From assembly GCA_905212395.1 (NCBI GenBank), contig CAJMEI010000011.1, positions 1-13,287 on the forward strand: a stretch of 13,287 nt of DNA, given 5' to 3'. Shown here in pieces: positions 1 to 6,201 of the stretch (position 1 is its first letter; each line of letters opens with the position of its first letter). The stretch is from an uncultured Christensenella sp. Its GTDB lineage: Bacteria > Bacillota > Clostridia > Christensenellales > Borkfalkiaceae. The notes beneath the pieces are model-generated. The model was given only the letters and a program-made list of their open reading frames with translations, had not been told where the DNA came from and did not search any database. A program made the translations under genes and the position numbers.

Positions 1-564
1 GTTTTCAGTAGCTACGTTAAAAGTTGCGTTTTCACAATTTAAAAATGCGTCGTCCGCAATAAATTCTACGCTTGCGGGGATATTTACTACCCTTAACTCT
101 ATACAATTTGCGAAACATCTGCTTTCTATTCTATTTAAAGTTTTAGGTAAAACTCCTATATTTATAAGACTTACGCAATTTTCAAACGCACTGTTTTTTA
201 ACGTTGTTAAACTTTCAGCCCATTCTATAGTTTGTAATTTTCTGCAATTATAAAATGCGTATTGACCTATAACCGTACACGTAGAAGAAGCAATTTTTGT
301 AAATTCCGCGTTTTCAAAAGCAAAACCCGATATTTGAGTAACCGTTTTCCCTTCGTGTGTAGTCGGTAAAATAACAGTTCCGCTAAACTTCTCGTCGCTT
401 TTTGCTTTTATTCCGTAAGTATCATCTGCTAAAATCGTAAACACAAATTTATTTTCATCCGTTGCCAAATCTTTTTTTCTTTTTAAACCTACGTTACACG
501 CCGTAAGCGACAATAATAGCGAAAACGCAATAATTACGGCAACGCTTTTAAAAATTTTACGCAT
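1..564 (-). CDS. BspA-like leucine-rich-repeat lipoprotein, 3' part beyond the left edge
   Basis: The first 188 codons are visible; the gene runs off the left edge without a stop. Seen: an N-terminal KIFKS-type positive segment, a hydrophobic stretch (about residues 8-21) and a lipobox LTAC with the lipidated Cys at 23, so the protein is predicted to be anchored on the outer face of the membrane. After a linker, from about residue 74, come imperfect repeats of 23-24 residues with the pattern I..yAF.nC..L..i..p.sl (roughly 74-96, 97-119, 120-143, 144-166, 167-188), typical of the LRR_5/BspA family. Family members are surface adhesins or proteins of unknown ligand; the specific role is not deducible. 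Start ATG at 564 follows GAGAGAG, a weak ribosome binding site. It has its own consensus promoter (648-676) just after minE. No frameshift is seen in the visible part. Confidence 0.85.
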   Translation of the reverse strand, partial: MRKIFKSVAVIIAFSLLLSLTACNVGLKRKKDLATDENKFVFTILADDTYGIKAKSDEKFSGTVILPTTHEGKTVTQISGFAFENAEFTKIASSTCTVIGQYAFYNCRKLQTIEWAESLTTLKNSAFENCVSLINIGVLPKTLNRIESRCFANCIELRVVNIPASVEFIADDAFLNCENATFNVATEN

Positions 565-647
565 ACTCTCTCTCTTAATTATTGATAAAATTATAATCCA
601 TAAATAGTAAATTTTTTGTCTAACAACAAAATCTTTAATTAACTTGT

Positions 648-676
648 ATTATATGTTATTTTATTTATTTTGTCAA
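648..676 (-). promoter_or_regulatory. Sigma-A promoter of the LRR lipoprotein gene
   Basis: On the minus strand TTGACA (671-676) and TATAAT (648-653) are separated by exactly 17 bases. Both hexamers match the consensus perfectly. It lies 22 bases beyond the minE stop, with no hairpin in between, so the lipoprotein gene can be transcribed independently and may also receive readthrough from minDE. The predicted start near 641 gives a leader of about 77 AT-rich bases. Confidence 0.85.
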
Positions 677-698
677 TAACTATTTAAATTTTTTAGCT

Positions 699-923
699 TT
701 ATAACGCTTTAAAACCTTTAAAACTCTCCGCTTTTAAAGTGATTATTAAGCTAAATCCCTTATCAACGCTTTGAACGTTTATTTCGGGCTTAGAATTTAC
801 TATCATGTAATCGTTAAAAACGCTCAATAAATCGCCAAGTAACGCTTCTTTAAAATTTTCGGAAATTCCTAATCTGTCAACGGTTATCAATGAATTTAAT
901 TTGTTTAATTCGCTTTTTTTCAT
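699..923 (-). CDS. minE: Cell division topological specificity factor MinE, short divergent form
   Basis: A 74-residue protein, shorter than the E. coli form (88). Seen: residues about 29-68 (LLGDLLSVFNDYM ... GFSLIITLKAES) align with the MinE dimerisation/topological domain (LRKDILEVICKYV ... ISILELNVTL). Residues about 7-19 could correspond to the MinD-contact region, but the usual N-terminal membrane-binding segment (FFLSRKK-like) before it is missing or reduced to KKSEL. Family role: MinE stimulates the MinD ATPase and drives relocation of MinD so the septum forms at mid-cell. The assignment rests on this similarity plus its position: its ATG overlaps the minD stop (ATGA), so the two are translationally coupled. 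Ribosome binding site AAAGGA lies inside minD. No minC is visible. Confidence 0.8.
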   Translation of the reverse strand: MKKSELNKLNSLITVDRLGISENFKEALLGDLLSVFNDYMIVNSKPEINVQSVDKGFSLIITLKAESFKGFKAL

Positions 924-1690
924 CTATTACAATTCCTTTTAAAAGAAAAAAACTTTTTTTGCTTATAATATTCTATTATTTTGCTTTTGTTATCAGTAAT
1001 ATTATTCGCTAAAACGTTAAAAACTTTGTTTACGTAAGCGCTATTGTCTTCTGTAATGCAATTTGTAAGCAAGCTATCGCATTCGGGGATAACGCCTTTA
1101 ATATTACATTTTAAAATGGCGGAAACGTCTTCGTGACTTAAACATTTTCCTTCCGAAACCAAATCTCCTCTCATTCGGTTAATTATAACGGAAACGTTTT
1201 GCATTTCGTACGCCCTTAAAATGGACAAAACTTTATCGGCGTCCCTAACGCTGACGGAATACGGAGTTACAACCACTAACGCCGAATTAGACACGCAACA
1301 CGCCCTATGAAAACCGCTGTCGATTCCCGCAGGACAATCGATTAAAAAATAATCGAATAAAGGGCTTAAAGTATCTATCATTAGCTTAATGTTTTGGGGG
1401 TTTATTTGAGAGTTTTCAAACGAATGAGTACTTGCCAACAAAAACAAATTAGTAATTTCAGTTTGAATAATAGCCTGTTTTAGTCTGCATCTGTTATTTA
1501 CCGCGTCGATAATATCGTAGTTAATATTTCCGTTTACGGCGCAAATTGCATCTAAACTGTTAAGTCCGAAATCGAAATCGAACAAGCACACTCTAAAACC
1601 TTTTTTTGCCAAAGCTCTTCCTAAATTTGCGCAAATAGTGCTTTTACCCACTCCGCCTTTACCGCTAGTTATAAGTATAGTTTCAGCCAT
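920..1690 (-). CDS. minD: Septum site-determining ATPase MinD
   Basis: A 256-residue ParA/MinD-family ATPase. Seen: deviant Walker A GKGGVGKST at residues 10-18 with the signature Lys11, Asp38/Asp40 in FDFDFGLNSLD (switch I/Walker A' region), and the FLIDCPAGI Walker B region with Asp118. NRMR at 171-174 fits the base-binding loop. The C-terminus (KKFFSFKR, about 245-252) is a short basic/aromatic segment as expected for the MinD membrane-targeting amphipathic helix, which separates MinD from soluble ParA/Soj. Role: ATP-dependent membrane dimer that positions the division inhibitor MinC under the control of MinE. Start ATG at 1690 is preceded by AAGGAG six bases upstream (1697-1702). It forms a two-gene operon with minE. 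FlhG (MinD-like in flagellar loci) is the alternative, made unlikely by the minE-like neighbour. Confidence 0.93.
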   Translation of the reverse strand: MAETILITSGKGGVGKSTICANLGRALAKKGFRVCLFDFDFGLNSLDAICAVNGNINYDIIDAVNNRCRLKQAIIQTEITNLFLLASTHSFENSQINPQNIKLMIDTLSPLFDYFLIDCPAGIDSGFHRACCVSNSALVVVTPYSVSVRDADKVLSILRAYEMQNVSVIINRMRGDLVSEGKCLSHEDVSAILKCNIKGVIPECDSLLTNCITEDNSAYVNKVFNVLANNITDNKSKIIEYYKQKKFFSFKRNCNR

Positions 1691-1734
1691 AGCTTTCTCC
1701 TTTTATAAGAGAATATACTTTTTTTCTTGTCGTA

Positions 1735-1763
1735 AAATTGCATATTTCGTAGAGTTTTGTCAA
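1735..1763 (-). promoter_or_regulatory. Possible minD promoter
   Basis: The minus strand has a perfect -35 TTGACA at 1758-1763. The best -10 candidates are CAATTT (1735-1740, 17-base spacing) or AATTTT (1734-1739, 18-base spacing, preceded by TGC as an extended -10). The -10 is weak, so the exact start is uncertain, but minDE needs a promoter here because two terminators lie just upstream. Confidence 0.45.
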
Positions 1764-1840
1764 ATTTTAAAATATGAAATAAATTTTTTTTCACAAAAAT
1801 ATTTTGCAAATAAAAAGGCGATATAAAGCTTTTAATAATT

Positions 1841-1868
1841 AAAAATCCTAATCGTGTTACGATTAGGA
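1841..1868 (-). terminator. Second rplS-distal Rho-independent terminator
   Basis: A perfect 10-bp stem, TCCTAATCGT (1846-1855) with ACGATTAGGA (1859-1868), closes a 3-base loop. Read on the minus strand the stem is followed directly by TTTTT and then AATTATT. It backs up the terminator at 1896-1924. On the plus strand a T-run (1875-1880) also lies downstream, so it could act in both directions, but no plus-strand gene feeds it. Confidence 0.8.
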
Positions 1869-1895
1869 CATAAATTTTTTCATATAAAAACTAAT

Positions 1896-1924
1896 AAAAA
1901 AAACGAGAAAATAATTTCTCGTTT
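1896..1924 (-). terminator. Rho-independent terminator of rplS
   Basis: A perfect 10-bp stem, AAACGAGAAA (1901-1910) with TTTCTCGTTT (1915-1924), has a 4-base loop and begins 6 bases past the rplS stop codon. On the minus strand the 3' arm ends in TTT and runs into five more T, giving an eight-T tail. The geometry is a textbook intrinsic terminator for the rplS transcript. Confidence 0.9.
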
Positions 1925-1930
1925 AAATTA

Positions 1931-2272
1931 TTAAAGTATTTCTTTAACTTTTGCGCTCTTACCGGTTCTTTCACGTAAATAATAAAGTTTAGCTCTTCTG
2001 ACAGAACCTTTTTTAACAACGTCAACTTTAGTGATTTTAGGCGAATGAATGGGGAACGTTCTTTCTACGCCGATACCGAACGAAATTCTTCTTACCGTGA
2101 AAGATTCTCTAATTCCGCCGTTCTTTTTAGCGATTACGATTCCTTCAAAAACCTGAATTCTTTCTCTCGTACCTTCTATAACTTTTACCGATACTCTAAC
2201 CGTATCTCCTACGTTGAAAGAAGGAACTTCTGCTTTTAAATTTTCTTTTTCGATTTGTTCAATAATATTCAT
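1931..2272 (-). CDS. rplS: Ribosomal protein L19
   Basis: A 113-residue protein, the normal family length. Seen: MNIIEQIEKENLK N-terminus, FNVGDTVRV, VFEGIVIAKKNGG, RESFTVRRIS, GVERTFPIHSPKI and KLYYLRERTGKSAKVKE, all hallmark L19 blocks. It sits at the 30S-50S interface of the 50S subunit. The start chosen is the ATG at 2272 because GGAGG (2281-2285) lies 8 bases upstream and the protein then begins like other L19s; an in-frame ATG seven codons earlier would place the ribosome binding site inside the gene. In many Firmicutes rplS directly follows trmD; here it is over 3 kb downstream of trmD, alone, with its own promoter, a structured leader and two terminators. Confidence 0.97.
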   Translation of the reverse strand: MNIIEQIEKENLKAEVPSFNVGDTVRVSVKVIEGTRERIQVFEGIVIAKKNGGIRESFTVRRISFGIGVERTFPIHSPKITKVDVVKKGSVRRAKLYYLRERTGKSAKVKEIL

Positions 2273-2280
2273 TTGACTTA

Positions 2281-2285
2281 CCTCC
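2281..2285 (-). promoter_or_regulatory. Ribosome binding site deciding the rplS start
   Basis: GGAGG on the minus strand, 8 bases before the ATG at 2272. It lies downstream of the alternative upstream ATG at 2293, so it supports the shorter protein. Confidence 0.85.
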
Positions 2286-2292
2286 ATATACA

Positions 2293-2326
2293 AGACGTTC
2301 GTTGTAGCATGACAAGAGGACCGTCC
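2293..2326 (-). promoter_or_regulatory. Candidate L19 autoregulatory mRNA leader
   Basis: The rplS 5' UTR (about 60 bases, from about 2332) is strikingly GC-richer than its surroundings. On the minus-strand RNA, GGACG (2322-2326) can pair with CGUCU (2293-2297), one pair being G-U. Inside this, UUGU (2312-2315) pairs with ACAA (2302-2305) around the loop CAUGCU. Two short helices separated by an internal loop, just before the rplS ribosome binding site, fit the Firmicutes L19 leader (known to precede rplS and thought to bind L19 for feedback control). The assignment is by position and pairing, not by a covariance-model match. Confidence 0.5.
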
Positions 2327-2338
2327 GAGTCGAATGTT

Positions 2339-2367
2339 ATTGTATCACACTAAAAAAAATAAATCAA
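2339..2367 (-). promoter_or_regulatory. rplS promoter
   Basis: Minus strand -35 TTGATT (2362-2367), 17-base spacer, -10 TACAAT (2339-2344) with an extended TGA immediately before the -10. Predicted transcription start is near 2332, giving a leader of about 60 bases before the rplS ATG. It makes rplS an independent transcription unit. Confidence 0.8.
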
Positions 2368-2436
2368 CTTTTTTTATACGATTTTAATAAAAATTTTATT
2401 CAAAACGCTTTATTTTGCGTATTAATTTTTAAAAAA

Positions 2437-3546
2437 TTATTTTTTTCCTAAAAAAGAATATAAATTGCACTCTAACTTGCCGTTATACAGCTTTCTTTTT
2501 TTGCATTTTTTCCCGAATAAATTTTCAAAATCCGTAACGCTCGATAAAACGTATGCGGACCAATCCGGCAAAGTAGAAAACATATTTCCAAACGCCCTAT
2601 AACAAGAAACGATTTGCTTTCTCGTCATCAACCTTTCACCGTACGGCGGATTTGTTATGATTACGCCGTGGCTATGTTTGCTTGTAAAATTACGCATATC
2701 GTCGTTTTTAAATTCAATATACTTACTAACCCCAGCTTTTTTTGCGTGATATTTAGCAAGTTTAATTGCGTTTTCGTCTATATCGTACCCATAAACTTTT
2801 AAATCTGGAATATCTAAAATTTCGCTATTCGCTTGCATTTTTATCTGCTCGAAAATTTTTATATCAAAACATTTCCAATGAAGAAAATCAAAATCCCTAT
2901 CCTTTCCCGCAGGAATTTTTAAAGCGTGTCTTACGGCTTCTATTAAAATAGTACCGCTTCCGCAAAACGGGTCGCATAAAACTCTGCCCGCTTTCCAAAC
3001 CGACAAATGTACCATAGCCATTGCAAGAGTTTCCTTTAAAGGGGCTTCCCCCACCAAAGTTCTATAACCGCGTTTATGAAGACCGTCCCCCGACGTGTTT
3101 AATAAAACAGTAACTACGTCTTTATAAATTGCAATTTCTATTTTAAATTCCGCTCCGTCTTCCAATAATCGGCAATTATATATTTTTTCTAGACGACTGC
3201 AAATTGCTTTTTTGGCAAGGCTTTGAATTGCGGATAAAGCGAATAACTTACTCATAACGCTTTTTGCCGAAATTATTATTTTTGCGTTTTTATCTAAAAA
3301 TTTTTCAAACTCGATTTTTAAAATTTCATCGAAAAAATCGTCAAAATTATCGCATTTAAAATTAGCAAGTTCTATTTCTACCCTGCCTGCGGTTTCTAAT
3401 CTTAAATTAAGGTTAGCAACGTCCCTAAAATCGCCTTCTACCATTCCCCTTCCGTTTACGAAAGGAACTTCGGGATAGCCTAATTTTTGTAATTCTCTTT
3501 TTGTTACGGCTTCTACACCGGAAGCCGACGTAATACATATTTTCAT
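2437..3546 (-). CDS. THUMP-domain rRNA N2-guanine methyltransferase (RlmL N-half/YpsC-like)
   Basis: 369 residues. Seen: an N-terminal THUMP-type RNA-binding region (about residues 1-155; MKICITSASGVEAVTKREL, RVEIELANF), then TSGDGLHKRGYR (about 151-162) typical of this family, and a Rossmann S-adenosylmethionine methyltransferase domain with motif I DPFCGSGT (192-199), acidic loop YDID (254-257) and catalytic motif IV NPPYGERL (299-306). The NPPY motif indicates methylation of an exocyclic amino group, here expected to be N2 of a guanine in 23S rRNA (the m2G2445 site in E. coli). The length matches single-domain YpsC (about 385), not the bifunctional RlmKL. Its ATG lies one base after the yraN stop; no clear ribosome binding site is seen, so coupling to yraN is likely. 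It is last in the long operon; only weak hairpin potential is seen downstream. Confidence 0.88.
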   Translation of the reverse strand: MKICITSASGVEAVTKRELQKLGYPEVPFVNGRGMVEGDFRDVANLNLRLETAGRVEIELANFKCDNFDDFFDEILKIEFEKFLDKNAKIIISAKSVMSKLFALSAIQSLAKKAICSRLEKIYNCRLLEDGAEFKIEIAIYKDVVTVLLNTSGDGLHKRGYRTLVGEAPLKETLAMAMVHLSVWKAGRVLCDPFCGSGTILIEAVRHALKIPAGKDRDFDFLHWKCFDIKIFEQIKMQANSEILDIPDLKVYGYDIDENAIKLAKYHAKKAGVSKYIEFKNDDMRNFTSKHSHGVIITNPPYGERLMTRKQIVSCYRAFGNMFSTLPDWSAYVLSSVTDFENLFGKKCKKRKLYNGKLECNLYSFLGKK

Positions 3547-3547
3547 A

Positions 3548-3904
3548 TTAAAAAGCGTGTTCTATCACGTTTACGCCTTGTGGCGTAACTTCTACGACTA
3601 CAAAATCCACGTCGCAATCCAAAGAGTTTTCCAAAAGATAAATTTGAGCAAACTCTCTATATTTTTTTTGTTTGATTTTGTCCACTGCCATTGCGGGAGT
3701 TCCGAAATTATCGTTAGTTCTTGTCTTTACTTCACAAAAACACAAAACGTCTTTTTTTATTGCTAAAACGTCAATTTCGGCATACTTATTTTTTAGGTTT
3801 TTTCCTAGAATTTTATATTTTTGCTTTTTTAAAGCTTTAATGGCTAACCTTTCTCCTTTTACTCCCAAAAGTTTTTTATAAAGGTTTTTCTGTGTATCGG
3901 GCAA
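3548..3904 (-). CDS. yraN: UPF0102/YraN-family predicted endonuclease-like protein
   Basis: 118 residues. Seen: GVKGE at 14-18, EID at 43-45 and EVK at 58-60. These are the conserved motif set of the UPF0102 family, whose EID...EVK core resembles the restriction-endonuclease-like (Holliday-junction resolvase type) fold. The biological role of the family is unsettled; it is regularly found beside rnhB, as here. The start is a TTG at 3904, chosen because AAGGAG (3913-3918) is 8 bases upstream and the 14-residue lead to the GxxGE motif is normal. This makes the gene overlap rnhB by 46 bases in another frame, an unusually long overlap suggesting translational coupling. A second TTG at codon 13 would leave almost no lead before GVKGE. 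Confidence 0.88.
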   Translation of the reverse strand: MPDTQKNLYKKLLGVKGERLAIKALKKQKYKILGKNLKNKYAEIDVLAIKKDVLCFCEVKTRTNDNFGTPAMAVDKIKQKKYREFAQIYLLENSLDCDVDFVVVEVTPQGVNVIEHAF

Positions 3905-4485
3905 GGTCCTATCTCCTTTATTGCCGTAATATGTTCTTTCGTACCGTAACCCGCATTCTTTTTAAAGTTGTATTGCGGATAAATTTTATCGTATTCCGCC
4001 ATAAGTCTATCTCTATAAACTTTTGCCAAAATAGAAGCGCAACCTATAGTATAAGATAACTCGTCACCCTTTATAACGTTAAATTGCGGAATATCGGTAT
4101 TTAATTTTACTGCGTCTATTAAAAGTACGTCGGGTTTAATATCTAAATTTGTTACCGATTGCAACATACATTTTTTAGTCGCGTTTAAAATATTAATTTC
4201 GTCTATTTCTTTTTCGGAAATTTCGGTTATCGAATAAGCTAGAGAACTATCTATAATTTCATCGTAAAACTTTTCTCTTTTTTTCGCGGAAAGTTTTTTG
4301 CTGTCGTCAACGCCGTCTACAAGTTTAGTTAAATCCATAATAACCGCGCAAGTAACCACAGGACCTGCAAGCGGACCTCTACCGACTTCGTCTATACCGC
4401 AAATATATTTATATCCCTTTTCTAAACAATATCTTTCGTATTGTAATTTATCTATTTTTTCAGTTATTTTCTCTTGTTTTGCCAT
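3859..4485 (-). CDS. rnhB: Ribonuclease HII
   Basis: 208 residues, normal length. Seen: GIDEVGRGPLAGPV at about 30-43 with catalytic Asp32 and Glu33, DSKKLS at about 61-66, LLIDAV with the third acidic residue, ELSYTIGCASILAKVYRDR with the fourth Asp, and NAGYGTKEH near the C-terminus. The enzyme cuts the RNA strand of RNA-DNA hybrids and removes single ribonucleotides misincorporated into DNA, using two metal ions held by the D-E-D-D set. It lies 62 bases after rbgA, the usual Firmicutes arrangement (rbgA-rnhB). No strong ribosome binding site is visible before the ATG at 4485. The C-terminal 46 bases overlap yraN. Confidence 0.96.
   Translation of the reverse strand: MAKQEKITEKIDKLQYERYCLEKGYKYICGIDEVGRGPLAGPVVTCAVIMDLTKLVDGVDDSKKLSAKKREKFYDEIIDSSLAYSITEISEKEIDEINILNATKKCMLQSVTNLDIKPDVLLIDAVKLNTDIPQFNVIKGDELSYTIGCASILAKVYRDRLMAEYDKIYPQYNFKKNAGYGTKEHITAIKEIGPCPIHRKTFIKNFWE
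3912..3918 (-). promoter_or_regulatory. Ribosome binding site of yraN inside rnhB
   Basis: AAGGAGA on the minus strand, located within the rnhB coding region, about 8 bases before a TTG start codon at 3904. It fixes the yraN start and the long overlap with rnhB. Confidence 0.7.
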
Positions 4486-4547
4486 AGTTAAACTTTATAT
4501 CAACCAAGTTTTCAATTATTTCGTTAAAAAATTTACAACAAAAAAAC

Positions 4548-5375
4548 TTATTCCAAACAAATTTTTCCTATTCTACCTTTACGAAAATCGTCTATCAAGG
4601 AAGAAGCGCATCTGGCATAATCGTACTGACCGCCTTTCATCAAAAATCCCCTAGATTTACAAATTTCTTCGTAAATTTCGATAGGTGTTTTGTTAGCGTC
4701 TATTTTATATTTTTCTTCTAATTTTTGCGGACAAATTTGACTAAAAGACTTTATCATTTCTAGGCAAATCTCTTCTTTATCCAAAATATCGTCGTTAATA
4801 CAACCGATAAACGCAAGGCGTCTTGCCAAGTCTTGATTTTCAAAAGACGGAGGCATAGTTCCGGGCGTATCCATAAGTTCGATTCCGTCGGTTTTTAGCC
4901 ATTGCGTATTTTTCGTAACGCCGGCCTTATCTCCCGTAACCGCCTTTTTTTGACCGCACAAAGTGTTTATAATAGTAGATTTACCCGTGTTCGGAATACC
5001 TATAACCATAACTCTTAAAGGTCTATTACCTTTAAGTTTATTTCTCTCTATTTTTTCGGTAAGTTGAGTTTTTAATACTCCTAAAGCGTTACTGACCGTT
5101 TTTTTATCAGTTCCCGTAACGCTGACGGCAGACATAGACTTATTTTTAAACTCGCTTAAAAGCCTTTTTAAATCTGCACTTTCAATCAAATCGGATTTAT
5201 TAAGCGCGTAAACTATCGGTTTAGAATTAAAAATAACGTTAAGCTTAAAATTTATACAAGAAAACGGAGCTCTTGCGTCGAGAACGTAAATAACTCCGTC
5301 AATCAATTTTGCGTTTTCCGTTATTTCGCGCATAGATTTGCTCATATGCCCCGGAAACCACTGAATATTTTTCAT
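4548..5375 (-). CDS. rbgA: Ribosome biogenesis GTPase RbgA (YlqF)
   Basis: 275 residues; a circularly permuted GTPase in which G4 precedes G1. Seen: N-terminal IQWFPGHM typical of RbgA/YlqF, VLDARAP at about 31-37, G4 NKSD at 59-62, G1 GIPNTGKS at 126-133, and G3 DTPG at 169-172. A C-terminal helical part (about 190-275) resembles the RNA-binding ANTAR-like domain of the family. Role: late assembly of the 50S subunit, where RbgA is needed for incorporation of late proteins; activity depends on binding the pre-50S particle. Ribosome binding site AGAGGT lies 4-5 bases before the ATG. It is separated from trmD by 157 bases where rplS is found in many relatives. It continues into rnhB. Confidence 0.96.
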   Translation of the reverse strand: MKNIQWFPGHMSKSMREITENAKLIDGVIYVLDARAPFSCINFKLNVIFNSKPIVYALNKSDLIESADLKRLLSEFKNKSMSAVSVTGTDKKTVSNALGVLKTQLTEKIERNKLKGNRPLRVMVIGIPNTGKSTIINTLCGQKKAVTGDKAGVTKNTQWLKTDGIELMDTPGTMPPSFENQDLARRLAFIGCINDDILDKEEICLEMIKSFSQICPQKLEEKYKIDANKTPIEIYEEICKSRGFLMKGGQYDYARCASSLIDDFRKGRIGKICLE

Positions 5376-5532
5376 TTTTACCTCTAATAGTAGAATTTTA
5401 TAAACGTAAAAAACCGTTTATTTAGCGAATTTTTAAGTTTTTAATCTTAGAAAAAAATACCGATATTTTATACGTCAAAAAAATACCGTCGAAAAACCGT
5501 CTTCACAAAACTAACGAGCAAAAAAACTATAA
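5376..5532 (-). other. 157-base gap between trmD and rbgA with short A-tract repeats
   Basis: This is the longest gap inside the operon. On the plus strand a 12-base direct repeat AAAAAAATACCG occurs at 5451-5462 and 5477-5488 (26-base period), and ACCGT-type cores recur at about 5413 and 5497. No convincing terminator follows trmD. Weak promoter-like elements are present for rbgA (for example TTGTGA, 17 bases, TATTTT on the minus strand) but none is strong. rplS is expected here in many Firmicutes and is absent. Confidence 0.5.
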
Positions 5533-6201
5533 TTATTTTTCAAGTAAATCGGGTCTTAATTTTTTAGTAATTTCCAAAGATTTTTCTGCTCTCCACTTAT
5601 CTACTTCCGCATGATTGCCCGAAATCAACACGTCAGGAACTTTTAATCCCATAAATTCTTGCGGTCGAGTATATTGCGGATATTCCAGCAATCCTTCCGA
5701 AAAACTTTCTTGCGAAAGAGAATCGGAACTAATAACCCCGTCAACGTATCTTGCAACGGCGTCGGTAATAACCATTGCGGGTAGTTCTCCGCCTGTTAAA
5801 ACGTAATCTCCGATAGATATTTCCCCGTCGAAAAACAAATCTAACACACGTTGGTCTACGCCTTCGTAATGACCGCATAAAATAAGTATACGTTTATTTT
5901 GGGCTAGTTCTTTTACAAGGTTTTGACTTAATTTTTGACCTTTTGGCGACGTATAATATCTAATTGCCTCGTGGTTAGGGTCTACGCTTTCTATGCAAGA
6001 CGCGATAGGTTGAGCCATCATAACCATACCCGCTCCGCCCCCGAAAGGCGAATCGTCGCATTTTTTATGTTTATCAAGCGTATAATCTCTAATATCGGTA
6101 ACTACAATTTCAAGTATTCCTTTTTCTACCGCTCTACCTAAAATACTCGTTTTAAGCGGAACGAACATTTCGGGAAAAAGCGTGAGAATATCAATTCTCA
6201 T
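5533..6201 (-). CDS. trmD: tRNA (guanine-37-N1)-methyltransferase TrmD
   Basis: 222 residues, slightly shorter than the usual 240-255. Seen: MRIDILTLFPEMF start, DDSPFGGGAGMVM (about 49-61), ILCGHYEGVDQR (about 107-118), ISIGDYVLTGGELPAM and LEYPQYTRP. These motifs form the SPOUT trefoil knot that binds S-adenosylmethionine, and the catalytic region. The enzyme methylates N1 of G37 next to the anticodon in tRNAs reading CUN, CCN and CGG, preventing +1 frameshifting. Its start overlaps the end of rimM by 11 bases, with AGAGGT as ribosome binding site inside rimM. The C-terminal tRNA-binding helices are present but end early (KLRPDLLEK). Confidence 0.97.
   Translation of the reverse strand: MRIDILTLFPEMFVPLKTSILGRAVEKGILEIVVTDIRDYTLDKHKKCDDSPFGGGAGMVMMAQPIASCIESVDPNHEAIRYYTSPKGQKLSQNLVKELAQNKRILILCGHYEGVDQRVLDLFFDGEISIGDYVLTGGELPAMVITDAVARYVDGVISSDSLSQESFSEGLLEYPQYTRPQEFMGLKVPDVLISGNHAEVDKWRAEKSLEITKKLRPDLLEK

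Noticed and set aside
2273..2293. Upstream in-frame ATG codons extending rplS by seven residues
   Set aside because: The GGAGG ribosome binding site lies inside the extension and correctly spaced for the ATG at 2272; L19 proteins start at the MNIIEQ-type residue.
2401..2424. Terminator after the THUMP methyltransferase gene
   Set aside because: Only a 4-bp ACGC/GCGT stem with an 8-base loop and a short T-run is present; too weak to call.
4298..4654. 118-codon open frame on the plus strand over rnhB/rbgA
   Set aside because: It is antisense to conserved genes, with no recognisable domain or ribosome binding site; a shadow of the coding bias.
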